Notes under the pieces: model-generated
The model's database searches: none
The model's input: the letters and a program-made list of their open reading frames with translations, nothing else
What the model was told of the DNA's origin: nothing
Source: BOKV01 sp041739465
GTDB taxonomy: Bacteria; Pseudomonadota; Alphaproteobacteria; Rhizobiales; Rhizobiaceae
DNA length: 64,000 bases
Reading direction: 5' to 3'
Assembly: GCA_041739465.1 (NCBI GenBank)
Contig: JBGSNX010000041.1
Span: 3,018-67,017 of the forward strand
Translations under genes and position numbers: made by a program
Part shown: positions 26,592 through 35,866 of the stretch, one piece after another
Numbering within the stretch: the first letter of the stretch is position 1
Layout: the number at the start of each line of letters is the position of its first letter

Positions 26592-27705
26592 TGCCACGCC
26601 CCTGCCCTGTGGGTCGCTTGCCCCCGCCACCTGGCTTGCTGCCATCTGGTTTGTAGCCATCTGGCTTGCCGCCAGACCTTGAAGCACCACTCTTTGCAGG
26701 TCTTGCACTGGAAGGACCGGGCTTGCGGCGCGTGTCCATCCGGTCGAGCGCATCTTCGGCAGCCTGCCCGCGCGGCACACGGCGAGAAGGGCCGATTTTT
26801 CGCTCGTCGCGCCTTGCTTCCGGTTTCTTCGCCGGTTTGCCTGACTTGGCTGGCTCGGCAGGTTTTTGCACAACGGGCGGCAATGGCGGGGTGTCGAAAT
26901 TGGCGCCCGCCTCGGCTGCAAGGCGCGGTCCAAGCTGGTCACGCAACATGCGGCCGCGAATCTCGCGCACTTCCCCTTCGGCCAGATCGCCCAGCTGGAA
27001 CGGGCCGAAAGAGACCCTGATCAAGCGGTTCACCGAAAGACCCAGCGCGCCAAGCACATTCTTGACTTCACGGTTCTTGCCTTCACGCAAGGCCAGCGTG
27101 ATCCACACGTTCGACCCCTGACGGCGATCCAGCAACGCTTCCATCGAACCATACAAAACGCCGTTGACGGCCATGCCATCCTTGAGCGCATCCAGCTGTT
27201 CCTGGGTAACTTCGCCATGGGCGCGAACACGGTACCTGCGCAGCCAGCCGGTCTTGGGCAGTTCCAGCACCCGGGCAAGGCCGCCATCATTGGTCATGAG
27301 CAGGAGGCCCTCGGTGTTTATGTCGAGACGGCCTATCGAGAGTACCCTTGGCATGTCCTTGGGCATGGCGCCGAAAACAGTCGGACGCCCTTCCGGATCG
27401 CGGGCGGTTGTCACCAGTCCGGCTGGCTTGTGGTAAAGCCACACCCGGGTGCGCTCTGTTGCGGGAAGCGGCGCGCCATCGACCTCGATCTTGTCGCCCA
27501 GCCCGACAGTAAAGGCGGGTGTGTCAAGGATCTTGCCATTGACGGCTACGCGGCCAGTAGCAATCCAGGTTTCGGCTTCTCGGCGCGAGCACATTCCAGC
27601 GCGAGCTAGGCGCTTGGCGATCCGCTCCCTGCCATCGGATTCGGCGGGTTCTTCAGGTTTTGAGGCTTTTGCGGGTTTGGCCCGGTCGGTTATCGGCTTT
27701 GACAT
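26572..27705 (-). CDS. rluB: Ribosomal large subunit pseudouridine synthase (RluB/RsuA family) with long basic tail
   Basis: The 377-residue protein has an S4 RNA-binding domain (about residues 27-70: IAKRLARAGMCSRREAETW) and the RsuA-type catalytic domain with GRLDINTEGLLLMTNDG (catalytic aspartate near 124) and LREGKNREVKNVLGALGLSV. The closest match is RluB (23S U2605), although RluE/RsuA-type sites are not excluded. Residues from about 265 onward form a disordered basic tail rich in K, P, G and R, with repeats of K-P-D-G type; such tails are variable in the family. Its end overlaps rsmD. Confidence 0.88.
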   Translation of the reverse strand: MSKPITDRAKPAKASKPEEPAESDGRERIAKRLARAGMCSRREAETWIATGRVAVNGKILDTPAFTVGLGDKIEVDGAPLPATERTRVWLYHKPAGLVTTARDPEGRPTVFGAMPKDMPRVLSIGRLDINTEGLLLMTNDGGLARVLELPKTGWLRRYRVRAHGEVTQEQLDALKDGMAVNGVLYGSMEALLDRRQGSNVWITLALREGKNREVKNVLGALGLSVNRLIRVSFGPFQLGDLAEGEVREIRGRMLRDQLGPRLAAEAGANFDTPPLPPVVQKPAEPAKSGKPAKKPEARRDERKIGPSRRVPRGQAAEDALDRMDTRRKPGPSSARPAKSGASRSGGKPDGYKPDGSKPGGGGKRPTGQGRGNADRRR

Positions 27706-27780
27706 GGTTCGTCCCTACCAAGGAAAGCTGCATTGTGCGAGATGTTTTGGCAACGAAACGCAGGACAAGCGGAGAGCAGC

Positions 27781-28224
27781 GTGTCGCAGTTCATGGCAAA
27801 AGCGTTGGAGGAGGCGAAAGCTGCGGCCGATCGCGGCGAAGTGCCTGTAGGTGCGGTGCTGGTTTGCGATGGCAAGATCGTGTCGCGTGCAGGAAATGAA
27901 ACCCTTGCCCGCAACGACCCTACCGCGCATGCCGAGTTGCTTGTCATCCGGATGGCATGTGAATCCCTGTCCTCGCAACGCCTTGCCGATTGCGACCTTT
28001 ACGTAACGCTGGAGCCTTGCCCAATGTGTGCGGGTGCAATCTCCTTTGCGCGGATCAGGCGGCTGTATTACGGGGCAGAGGATACAAAGGGGGGAGCAGT
28101 GGAAAACGGTGTTCGCTATTTTGGCGATCCAAGCTGCCACCACGCACCTGAAGTTTATTCAGGCATGGCCCAAAGCCAGAGTGCCGAGCTTTTGCAGTCG
28201 TTTTTCAGGCAAAGGCGAAGCTAG
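27781..28224 (+). CDS. tadA: tRNA-specific adenosine deaminase
   Basis: The 147-residue enzyme converts A34 to inosine in tRNA-Arg(ACG). It has the zinc and proton-relay motif TAHAELLVIRMA and the second motif LEPCPMCAGAISFARI, plus GAEDTKGGAVENG. The start is probably GTG at 27781, giving VSQFMAKALEEA as in family members, with GGAGA a few bases upstream; ATG at 27793 would cut into the first helix. It is divergent from the rluB-like gene, 75 bases away. Confidence 0.94.
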   Translation: MSQFMAKALEEAKAAADRGEVPVGAVLVCDGKIVSRAGNETLARNDPTAHAELLVIRMACESLSSQRLADCDLYVTLEPCPMCAGAISFARIRRLYYGAEDTKGGAVENGVRYFGDPSCHHAPEVYSGMAQSQSAELLQSFFRQRRS

Positions 28225-28236
28225 GACAATGAGCAA

Positions 28237-28935
28237 TCAGTTGCGGCGGCCAAGTTCCTGCATGGCCTTGATCTTGGCCTGACGAACTTCTTCGGCTTTG
28301 ATGGCCTTTTCCTCGTCGCTGTAGGCATCAACGCCTGCTGGTGCAGACGATACCGGAACGCGGTATTGGACCGGCGGTTCGGTCAGATATTTGCGGTTTG
28401 CGCCGATTGCGCCGCCAAGTTCCGCCTTGCGCTGCAATACTTCCTGGCGTGTAGCCTGGCTTGCCTCGCCGCCATAAATGGTCGGGTTGCCGTCACGGTC
28501 GGTGCGACCTGGAATGAACTTCTTTTCGGTGTAGCCGGTTTCGATGGCAATGCCTTCCTTGCGGCGAAGGCGTTCTTCAACACTCACTTCACCGGTGCGT
28601 GCATCCACCTCTCCGGCAGCAGCGCGAACCCGCGCAATGCGCTCTTCAGGGGTTTCGGGCCATTCAGGATTTGAGGTCGTGGTTTCGATGTCCACCGGTT
28701 CAACCAGCGCCTGCTTGTTTTGCGGCACGATCAGGTCAGGACGGGCGGAATAGTCGATCTTCGGCTTCTCGGTCTTCAGGTTGAACATGGTGTACATGTC
28801 CTTGAGCGTCTGCTCTTCCTGCGAAACGCCGGTTCCGTAGGTCGTTCCACCCACGCAACCTGTCACCGCGCCGAGCGCAATGAAGCTAGCCGCAATGCGG
28901 GAAGCCTTGGCGAATGATTTGAGCGAAAGGTGCAT
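28237..28935 (-). CDS. Predicted lipoprotein, conserved in Rhizobiales, function unknown
   Basis: The 232-residue protein begins MHLSLKSFAKASRIAASFIA and reaches a lipobox-like AVTGC at about residue 26, so it is probably exported, lipidated on that cysteine and held in the envelope. The rest is charged and low in hydrophobic content, with EERIARVRAAAGEVDARTGE and a C-terminal EEVRQAKIKAMQELGRRN, likely helical or disordered. No domain is recognised. The ATG at 28935 is chosen over a GTG at 28956. It lies 157 bases downstream of ileS on the same strand and converges with tadA. Confidence 0.7.
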   Translation of the reverse strand: MHLSLKSFAKASRIAASFIALGAVTGCVGGTTYGTGVSQEEQTLKDMYTMFNLKTEKPKIDYSARPDLIVPQNKQALVEPVDIETTTSNPEWPETPEERIARVRAAAGEVDARTGEVSVEERLRRKEGIAIETGYTEKKFIPGRTDRDGNPTIYGGEASQATRQEVLQRKAELGGAIGANRKYLTEPPVQYRVPVSSAPAGVDAYSDEEKAIKAEEVRQAKIKAMQELGRRN

Positions 28936-29046
28936 CTTGACCCCGAGACTGAACACTCAACTGCATAGACCGCAAAATACGGCCAGAATCCGGCAAACTT
29001 GCCGGTAAGCATTTGTTCAGTAGCGCAAAAGCTGCCCTGTGACAAT

Positions 29047-29071
29047 CTTGCCGCTCTTTTCGAGCAGCAAG
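29047..29071. repeat. Hairpin-forming inverted repeat downstream of ileS
   Basis: CTTGCCGCTC at 29047-29056 and GAGCAGCAAG at 29062-29071 pair in nine of ten positions around a five-base loop. It lies just past the ileS stop. No T-run follows in the direction of ileS transcription, so an intrinsic terminator is not assured; it may stabilise the 3' end or attenuate read-through to the lipoprotein gene. Confidence 0.35.
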
Positions 29072-29092
29072 ATGGTCAACAAGGCTGGGTAT

Positions 29093-32086
29093 TCACTTGC
29101 CGGAGGCGTCAATCTCGCGGATTGCCGCCGCATCGCGGGAAGACAATTCCGGAAATTCCGGGTCGGCTCCGACATCGGGCAGGATTTTCCACGACCGCGC
29201 ACATTTGCGGCCCTGAGCCTGGCTCGGAACCACGGCCACATCGGCGGTTTCATCGGTGCGGAAGGCATTTTGAGGTGCCACTCCGGATGTAACCGTGATC
29301 TGGCTGGTAATGCAGATTTCGGCGAAATCGACCCCATCCAGCGCTGCCAAAAGGGTTGGATCTGCAACATGCACAACCGGAGCCGCCTCCAGGGAGGAAC
29401 CGATCCGCTTTTCCTTGCGCTCGATTTCGAGGGCACCGGTGACAACGCGTCGCACCTTTCGGATCAGCGCCCACTTTTCCGCCAACGCATCATCACGCCA
29501 ATGCGCAGGGATTGGCGAGAATTGTTCAAGGTGGATCGAGCCATCAACGCCCGGATTGCGGTCCATGAATGCTTCTTCCATGGTGAACGGCAGAATCGGC
29601 CCCAACCATTTTGCAAGGCAATCGAACAGGTGTCGGACGGTCTGCAGGGCCGCCTTGCGTTTGATGCTGGAAGGCGCGTCACAATACAGCGCATCCTTGC
29701 GGATGTCGAAATAGAAGGCGGAAAGCTCCGCATTCATGAAATTCGACAAGGTGAAAAGCACGCGCTTGAAATCAAAGGCGTCATAGCTCTCGCAAACCAG
29801 TACATCCAGTTCGGCGAGGCGGTGCAACATCAGCCGTTCAAGCTCGGGCATTTGCGGCCAAGGAACTTCAGTGCCCCGGTCATGCGCGAGCGTGCCGAGC
29901 ATCCAGCGGAAAGTGTTGCGGACCTTGCGGTAGGAATCGACTGCGGTCTTGAGGATTTCCGGCCCAATGCGCAGATCCTCCGAATAATCGGAAGAAGCCA
30001 CCCAGAGGCGCAGGATATCGGCGCCCGATTGTTCTATCACCTTTTGCGGGGTGACGACATTGCCGAGCGATTTCGACATCTTGCGGCCTGCCTCGTCCAT
30101 GACAAAGCCATGGGTGAGCAGGGCGTCATAGGGCGCGCGGCCGCGCGTGCCGCAGCTTTCCAGCAAGGATGAATGGAACCATCCGCGATGCTGGTCGGAA
30201 CCTTCAAGATAAAGGTCGGCTGGCCATTTGAGGTCTTCGCGTTCTTCAAGGCAAAAGGCGTGGGTGGAGCCTGAATCGAACCAGACGTCGAGAATGTCGG
30301 TGACCATTTTCCAAGGCTCGTTCGAGCGCGAACCCAAGAAGCGCTCGCGTGCGCCATCGGCAAACCAGGCGTCGGCGCCCTCCTCGCGGAAGGCTTCGAC
30401 GATGCGGGCATTGACCGCCTCGTCCTTCAGAACCTCGCCGTCTTCGCCCACAAAAACGGCAATCGGCACGCCCCAGGCGCGCTGGCGCGAGAGCACCCAA
30501 TCGGGGCGATTCTCGATCATTGCGTTGAGGCGGTTCTGACCGGCGGCTGGCACGAAACGGGTCTGGGATATTGCCTTGAGTGCAGTCTGGCGAAGGGTTG
30601 CGCCAAGGCTGTCCACCTCACGGTCCATGTAGACAAACCATTGCGGCGTGTTGCGGAAGATCACCGGCTTTTTCGAGCGCCAGGAATGCGGGTAGGTGTG
30701 CTTGAGCCGCCCACGTGCGAACAGCATGTTGCGACCGATCAGTGCCTTGATGACCGCATCATTGGCGTCGCCCTTCTTGCCATTGTCATCGATGACGCGC
30801 ACAGCCCCGCCCTCGCGATCCGGGCCAAAACCCGGCGCATCCTTGGTGAGAAAGCCGGCATCGTCGACGGTGAAAGGGATGGCGGTATCAACGCCCTTGT
30901 GGCGGGCCTGATCCATCCAGATGTCAAAGTCTTCGCGGCCATGGCCCGGCGCGGTGTGGACGAAACCAGTGCCGGCATCGTCGGTGACATGGTCGCCGTC
31001 GAACAGGGGGACATCGAATTCATAACCGCCAGCGAGGCCCTTGAGGGGATGGGCAACTTTCAAACGCATTAAATCCCTTGGCTCAATAGAGCCGACTTCA
31101 AAGATTTTCAGCTTTGCTTTTTGTGCACAGCTGTCTGCCAGCTCCACTGCAGCAATAAATCTCTCGCCCGGCTGCGGACCAAAAGTGTTCTCGGCGTCCA
31201 GAACTTCGTAGATCGCGTACTGAATTTTCGATGAAAAACTGATTGCTCGGTTGCCCGGAATTGTCCAAGGCGTCGTAGTCCAGATCAATATTGAAGTACC
31301 CACTAATTCTTCGATCATTTTTGACCAAGCGTTGCTAACGAATTCATTTAGTTCAACGCCAAAATGCTGTTTGATTTCATCTACTGAATATGAATGAAAT
31401 CCGACCACAGGAAACTTCACGCAGACCGTGTCGCTCTCATAATCCTGGTACTCGACCTCGGCTTCGGCGAGTGCGGTGCGTTCGACCACAGACCACATCA
31501 CCGGCTTGGAGCCGCGGTAGAGCTGGCCGGTCATCGCGAACTTCATCAGTTCAGCGGCAATCTTCGCCTCGGCCTTGTAGGCCATGGTGGTGTAGGGGTT
31601 TTCAAAATCGCCCTCGACCCCAAGGCGACGGAACTCGGCCGATTGCACGCCAATCCAGTGTTGCGCGAATTCGCGGCATTGGCGGCGGAATTCGTTGACT
31701 GGCACCTCGTTCTTGTCGAGGCCCTTCTCGCGGTATTGCTCCTCGATCTTCCATTCGATCGGCAGGCCGTGGCAGTCCCAGCCCGGCACGTAATTGCTGT
31801 CAAACCCGCGCATCTGGAACGACCGGGTGATGACATCCTTGAGGATCTTGTTGAGCGCGTGGCCAATGTGGAGATTGCCGTTGGCGTAAGGCGGGCCATC
31901 ATGCAGCACGTATTTCGGCTTGCCCTTGGCACTCTGGCGCATGCGCTTGTAAAGCTGCATGTCGTCCCAGCGCTTGATGATCTGCGGCTCTTTTTCGGGC
32001 AATCCGGCGCGCATGGGAAATTCGGTTTGCGGCAGATAGAGCGTTTCGCTCCAGTCGCGACCTTCGGTTTTAGGTGTGTCGTTCAT
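29093..32086 (-). CDS. ileS: Isoleucyl-tRNA synthetase
   Basis: The 997-residue class I synthetase charges tRNA-Ile and edits valine. HIGH is in PPYANGNLHIGHALNKIL (about residue 70), the editing domain starts with WTTTPWTIPGNRA and contains DDAGTGFVHTAPGHGRED, and KMSKS is in GRKMSKSLGNVVTP. The C terminus is short and lacks an obvious zinc cluster. Residues about 224-342 are encoded by a markedly AT-richer stretch (see the island entry) with different codon choice. It sits downstream of the HAD-ribF-SDR-SDR genes on the same strand. Confidence 0.97.
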   Translation of the reverse strand: MNDTPKTEGRDWSETLYLPQTEFPMRAGLPEKEPQIIKRWDDMQLYKRMRQSAKGKPKYVLHDGPPYANGNLHIGHALNKILKDVITRSFQMRGFDSNYVPGWDCHGLPIEWKIEEQYREKGLDKNEVPVNEFRRQCREFAQHWIGVQSAEFRRLGVEGDFENPYTTMAYKAEAKIAAELMKFAMTGQLYRGSKPVMWSVVERTALAEAEVEYQDYESDTVCVKFPVVGFHSYSVDEIKQHFGVELNEFVSNAWSKMIEELVGTSILIWTTTPWTIPGNRAISFSSKIQYAIYEVLDAENTFGPQPGERFIAAVELADSCAQKAKLKIFEVGSIEPRDLMRLKVAHPLKGLAGGYEFDVPLFDGDHVTDDAGTGFVHTAPGHGREDFDIWMDQARHKGVDTAIPFTVDDAGFLTKDAPGFGPDREGGAVRVIDDNGKKGDANDAVIKALIGRNMLFARGRLKHTYPHSWRSKKPVIFRNTPQWFVYMDREVDSLGATLRQTALKAISQTRFVPAAGQNRLNAMIENRPDWVLSRQRAWGVPIAVFVGEDGEVLKDEAVNARIVEAFREEGADAWFADGARERFLGSRSNEPWKMVTDILDVWFDSGSTHAFCLEEREDLKWPADLYLEGSDQHRGWFHSSLLESCGTRGRAPYDALLTHGFVMDEAGRKMSKSLGNVVTPQKVIEQSGADILRLWVASSDYSEDLRIGPEILKTAVDSYRKVRNTFRWMLGTLAHDRGTEVPWPQMPELERLMLHRLAELDVLVCESYDAFDFKRVLFTLSNFMNAELSAFYFDIRKDALYCDAPSSIKRKAALQTVRHLFDCLAKWLGPILPFTMEEAFMDRNPGVDGSIHLEQFSPIPAHWRDDALAEKWALIRKVRRVVTGALEIERKEKRIGSSLEAAPVVHVADPTLLAALDGVDFAEICITSQITVTSGVAPQNAFRTDETADVAVVPSQAQGRKCARSWKILPDVGADPEFPELSSRDAAAIREIDASGK
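31060..31415. other. AT-rich codon-usage island inside ileS
   Basis: The frame of ileS stays open, but base composition drops: for example 31321-31380 has 22 G+C of 60, against 36 of 60 at 30961-31020. Codons with A or T at the third position (ATT, AGT, TTT, GAA) dominate here. The stretch encodes the region just before and at the start of the CP1 editing domain, including a segment with HSYSVDEIKQHFGVELNEF. It looks like replacement by DNA from a lower-G+C donor or, less excitingly, an assembly join; boundaries are approximate. Confidence 0.55.
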
Positions 32087-32322
32087 CTTTTTCGCTTTGG
32101 TGCCCGCACCTCAAAAAGCGCGGGGGACTGGCAGTCCTGTGGGCTTTTGGCCCGGAAAATGGCGGAAACTGGCACGCGCGGGTGCGCGGCGATTCAACCC
32201 GGCACTCCAACCCCGATAAATCAGGTGGAGGCCGGGCGAATAATTCGCAGGGAAATCAGCGCGCAAATGACCATCTGCAGTCCATACCAGCAAGGGCGTG
32301 GCGAATAAAGCCGGATTTGGGA

Positions 32323-33084
32323 CTACCAGACTTCGCGATCGAGCTTTTCAAACAGCACCTTGCGCATCAGGCGGGTCAAAAGGCCCGGGGCAAGACTGCC
32401 GGCCAACGCCGTCAGCTTGGCAATAGACCCAGGCAGAATGGTTTTGTGGCCTGCCATCGAAGCTGAAAGGATGATGGAGGCAAGCTTTTCAGGCGCCATG
32501 CGGGCGTTGTCACTGGAACCCGACGGCGCATGGCGGGCAGCGTGCGGGGTTCTTATCGGGCCGGGGTAAACAGTTGAAACCTGCACACCCAGCTTTTGAA
32601 AAGGCCGCCGGATGCTTTTGGCATAGATCGCCAATGCATCCTTGGAAGCAGCATAGCTTGCCGCGCCCGGATAACCCGTGAAGCAGGACAGCGAAGCCAC
32701 AAATACCAGGCCAGCGTTTGGCGCAAAGGCACCATGGCGCATCAATGCGGACGCCATCACCATGGGCGACAGGGTGTTGATTGCCATTAGTTTTTGGTGT
32801 GCCGCAGCCGGTATTGCCTCAAACCGGCCAGTGGCGCTGACGCCTGCATTGAGTACAACCAGGCTGAAAGGCCCCATGGCGGCAATTTGCGGCATGAGGG
32901 CTTCAACGGCCGCAATGTCCGAAAGGTCGGCAACAACCGGGATCAACCGCGGGTTGTCAGCGGCCATGGTGGCCAACGCCTGCCTGTCGCGGTCAATGGC
33001 AATGACCGTCTGCCCGCCATTGCAAAGCTGCTGCGCAAGCGCCTTGCCAAGACCGGAAGCTGCGCCTGTGACCAGCGCAATCAT
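32323..33084 (-). CDS. Short-chain dehydrogenase/reductase (first of a pair)
   Basis: The 253-residue protein has the SDR cofactor loop TGAASGLGKALA, NAGVSATG, the catalytic serine region VASLSCFTGYPG and YAASKDALAIYAKS. A C-terminal hydrophobic helix (SIAKLTALAGSLAPGLL) suggests membrane contact. The substrate is unknown. Its start overlaps the stop of the neighbouring SDR gene by four bases (ATGA), so the two may act in the same pathway. It is 236 bases from ileS. Confidence 0.85.
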   Translation of the reverse strand: MIALVTGAASGLGKALAQQLCNGGQTVIAIDRDRQALATMAADNPRLIPVVADLSDIAAVEALMPQIAAMGPFSLVVLNAGVSATGRFEAIPAAAHQKLMAINTLSPMVMASALMRHGAFAPNAGLVFVASLSCFTGYPGAASYAASKDALAIYAKSIRRPFQKLGVQVSTVYPGPIRTPHAARHAPSGSSDNARMAPEKLASIILSASMAGHKTILPGSIAKLTALAGSLAPGLLTRLMRKVLFEKLDREVW

Positions 33085-33794
33085 TGCCGCCTGCCTGCAA
33101 GACCGTCAACAATCTCGCCAAGCCCTATGCCAACCGTTGCCACTGGTGTGCGGGCCTCAACATGCCGCAGGATTCGCCCAGCGCAGTTTTCCGGCGAAAC
33201 GAAAAACCGTCGCGCAAAGCCGGTTTCCAGTCCGGCCTTGGCATGCATTTGCGTGGCCGTGGGACCTGGGTGAATAATTTGAACACCGATCCTGCCCTGC
33301 CACTCGCTGGCTAGCGCCCGCGCAAACCCCGCAAGCCCGGCTTTTGATGCTGCATAGGCTGCAAATTGGGCCGAGCCTTTTCGGGCTGTCGAGCCGATCA
33401 GCGTCACAAGTCCTGACCGCTGCGAAAGAAGCGGCTCCAGCGCATGCGCGATCAGGATGGGGGAAAGCAGGTTGACGCTGATGGTCTGGCTCAGGCTTTG
33501 CGCGGTGTCGGCCTGCGGATCGCAGATGCGGCCATATCCTGCATTCAGCACCAGATGATCAAGACCGCTCCAGCCTTTCTGAGCCAGCGCGTTCCTGAGG
33601 GTATCGGCACCATCGGGGTGCGAAAGATCGGCCTGGATATAGTCCACGCCGGTCGGCCAATCGCGCGGGAGCATCGAAACCGGTCGGCTGCCGGTGCCGA
33701 TGACAGACGCCCCTTTACCGGCAAACAACTGCAACAGCTTGAAGCCGATGCCATCAGTAGCGCCGGTCAAAAGGACCGTGCTGCCAGGCTTCAT
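33081..33794 (-). CDS. Short-chain dehydrogenase/reductase (second of a pair)
   Basis: The 237-residue cytosolic protein has TGATDGIGFKLLQL, NAGYGRICDP, the serine region LIGSTARKGSAQ and YAASKAGLAGFARALASEW, followed by HPGPTATQMHAKAG. The core SDR catalytic serine, tyrosine and lysine are all present. The substrate is unknown. It starts within the ribF stop (ATGA overlap) and runs into the other SDR gene in the same way, so ribF-SDR-SDR is a coupled unit. Confidence 0.87.
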   Translation of the reverse strand: MKPGSTVLLTGATDGIGFKLLQLFAGKGASVIGTGSRPVSMLPRDWPTGVDYIQADLSHPDGADTLRNALAQKGWSGLDHLVLNAGYGRICDPQADTAQSLSQTISVNLLSPILIAHALEPLLSQRSGLVTLIGSTARKGSAQFAAYAASKAGLAGFARALASEWQGRIGVQIIHPGPTATQMHAKAGLETGFARRFFVSPENCAGRILRHVEARTPVATVGIGLGEIVDGLAGRRQ

Positions 33795-34777
33795 GCTGGC
33801 GATCCGGCGTGCGAAAGCAGCGCTCTTGCAGCCGCGCTGTCCTTGTCCATCTGTGCGACCAGCGCATCAACCGTGTCGAATTTTTCTTCGCCCCGCAAAT
33901 ACCCGAAAAACTCGATGCCCAAGGTTTCCCCATAAAGGTCGCCGGAAAAGTCGAAGATGAAGGTTTCCAGCAGCGCGGCGCCATTGTCGAAAGTTGGTCG
34001 GCGGCCGTAGCTCGCGACACCATTGTGCCAGGTGCCATCTGCCCGCTGCACCCGTACAGCATAGATGCCGTGGCGAAGCGCCGTTTCAGGCGGCAATTCC
34101 ATGTTTGCGGTGGGGTAGCCGAGGGTGCGACCCAGTTTCTTGCCGGAAACCACCTCCCCATTGACGCGCCATGGCCTGCCCAGAAGCGAAGTGGCCAAAT
34201 TGATGTCGCCCTCTTCCAGCGCCTTTCGAATGCGGGTGGATGAAATCACCGCACCAGTGCCATCAAGCACCGGTTCGATCAGGGTGACGCCGATTTTCAT
34301 CTCGGCTGCGCGTTCGCGCAGGAATTGGGGGGTGCCGAACCTTGCCTTGCCAAAGTGGAAATCCATGCCTGCAATGGCGTGGCGAACCCGCATCTCCTGG
34401 CCAAGCAAGCGGTAGACAAATGAAGAGGCTGGCATTTGCGAGAATTCGGCGTCGAACCGTTTTTCGATCATTCCAGCAAAGCCCATTTCGGTAAACAGCC
34501 GGGCCTTTTCCTCCGGTGGCGTCAGGCGAAACACCGGCTCCGATGGCCGGAAAAATGTTCGTGGATGCGGCTCGAAAGTCAGAACGATGGCATTTGTTGA
34601 GAGTTCACGGGCCTTGGCCAGCGCTGGTTCCAGCACGCCGCGATGGCCAAGGTGAACGCCGTCAAAATTTCCGATTGCAACCACGCTGTTGCGCAAATTC
34701 GGCGGAAATTCCTGCGAATGCCTGAGCCACTCAAAGCCGGATCGAAATGCTTGCGTCGCCATGGGTGTCGTTACCAT
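33791..34777 (-). CDS. ribF: Bifunctional riboflavin kinase/FAD synthetase
   Basis: The 328-residue protein makes FMN and then FAD. The N-terminal adenylyltransferase has AIGNFDGVHLGHRGVL and ISSTRIRKALEEGD; the C-terminal kinase has the GRTLGYPTANMEL motif and GIYAVRVQRADG, then LETFIFDFSGDLYG. The start is uncertain: ATG at 34777 overlaps the HAD stop by seven bases, and an ATG at 34762 is also in frame. The gene is followed by two coupled SDR genes that would use the nicotinamide, not flavin, cofactor. Confidence 0.95.
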   Translation of the reverse strand: MVTTPMATQAFRSGFEWLRHSQEFPPNLRNSVVAIGNFDGVHLGHRGVLEPALAKARELSTNAIVLTFEPHPRTFFRPSEPVFRLTPPEEKARLFTEMGFAGMIEKRFDAEFSQMPASSFVYRLLGQEMRVRHAIAGMDFHFGKARFGTPQFLRERAAEMKIGVTLIEPVLDGTGAVISSTRIRKALEEGDINLATSLLGRPWRVNGEVVSGKKLGRTLGYPTANMELPPETALRHGIYAVRVQRADGTWHNGVASYGRRPTFDNGAALLETFIFDFSGDLYGETLGIEFFGYLRGEEKFDTVDALVAQMDKDSAAARALLSHAGSPA

Positions 34778-35655
34778 TCAAGCCGGGGCATCCAGGCTTT
34801 TGCCTTCGCGCCATGGGCCTTCAAAAACGCTTCCAGCCGCTGCGGATCGGGAGCATCGGCATCGCCGTATTCTGCGGCATGTATCCCTGCCGATATATAA
34901 AGAAGGTCGAGGCCCGCCGCCATTGCCCCCTTCACATCTGTCGGCATTCCATCGCCAATCGCCAATATCCGTGATCCATCCAGGGGCTTTGCGGCAATTT
35001 CGTCCAGCTTTTGCCTCGCCGTGCGGTAAATCAACGGGTGCGGTTTTCCAACCACAAATGTTTCACCGCCAATCGCGCTGTAGTCGCGGGCAAGCGCACC
35101 TGCACACCAGATCAGATTGTGGCCCATTTCGACCACGATATCGGGATTGGCACAGATGAAGGGAAGCTTGCGGGCAGCCAGTTCGCGCAGGAGCGAAGCG
35201 TAATCCTCTGGCGATTCGGTTTGATCGTCCCAAAGGCCGGTGCACACAATGCTGTCGGCCTGTTCCTTTGACACCAGATTGATGTCCAGTCCTTCATAGA
35301 TCGAAAGATCCCTTGGTGGACCGATGTGAAACACGTTCTTCGATTTTTCGGTGATCAGGCTGCGGGTAACATCGCCCGAAGTCACAACGGCATCAAAAGT
35401 GCCGTCCGGAACGCCCAACCGCTGCAATTGCTCGATGACAGGGCCGAAAGGGCGCGGGGCATTGGTGATCATCACAACATGGCCGCCTGCGGCTCTAAAC
35501 CGGTTCAGCGCAGAAATCGCCCCATGCCATGCTGTAACGCCATTGTGCAACACACCCCATACATCACACAGGACCGCGTCATAGTTTGCGGCGATTTCCC
35601 GAAGGCCTTCAATTCTGGCATTTGCAGCATTTGAGCCGGCGTTTGAAGGTGTCAC
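34771..35655 (-). CDS. TIGR01459-type HAD-superfamily hydrolase
   Basis: The 294-residue protein is NagD-like: motif I is DAVLCDVWGVLHNG, motif II TNAPRPFG, and motif III/IV VGKPHPLIY with AIGDGMPTDVKGAMAAG. The usual second aspartate of D-x-D is tryptophan, which is typical for this branch, so a general-acid change is likely. The substrate is unknown. The start is a GTG at 35655 preceded by GAGGA; a start codon other than GTG is not available before the domain. It leads the leftward set ribF-SDR-SDR-ileS. Confidence 0.88.
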   Translation of the reverse strand: MTPSNAGSNAANARIEGLREIAANYDAVLCDVWGVLHNGVTAWHGAISALNRFRAAGGHVVMITNAPRPFGPVIEQLQRLGVPDGTFDAVVTSGDVTRSLITEKSKNVFHIGPPRDLSIYEGLDINLVSKEQADSIVCTGLWDDQTESPEDYASLLRELAARKLPFICANPDIVVEMGHNLIWCAGALARDYSAIGGETFVVGKPHPLIYRTARQKLDEIAAKPLDGSRILAIGDGMPTDVKGAMAAGLDLLYISAGIHAAEYGDADAPDPQRLEAFLKAHGAKAKAWMPRLEW

Positions 35656-35866
35656 GTTCGGGAAATCCTCGCGGTGATTGCCATTGGATGAATGGCCCTT
35701 GCGCTTCTTGCAAAGCAGGCCGTCACGGTCAAGCGGGCAGTCCTGGATGATTTAGCCATGTTTCCTTACCATGCATGCGTCCAAAGCGTCGTGGAGGCTT
35801 CCATGGCGCGCCAAATTCCGTGATAATGCGAACAGCGTTGCAACCACCCGAAATCCGCTTCACACC

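Noticed and set aside
29039..30172. Open frame of 377 codons antisense to ileS
   Set aside because: Shadow of ileS, which has the KMSKS and zinc-independent C-terminal features on the other strand.
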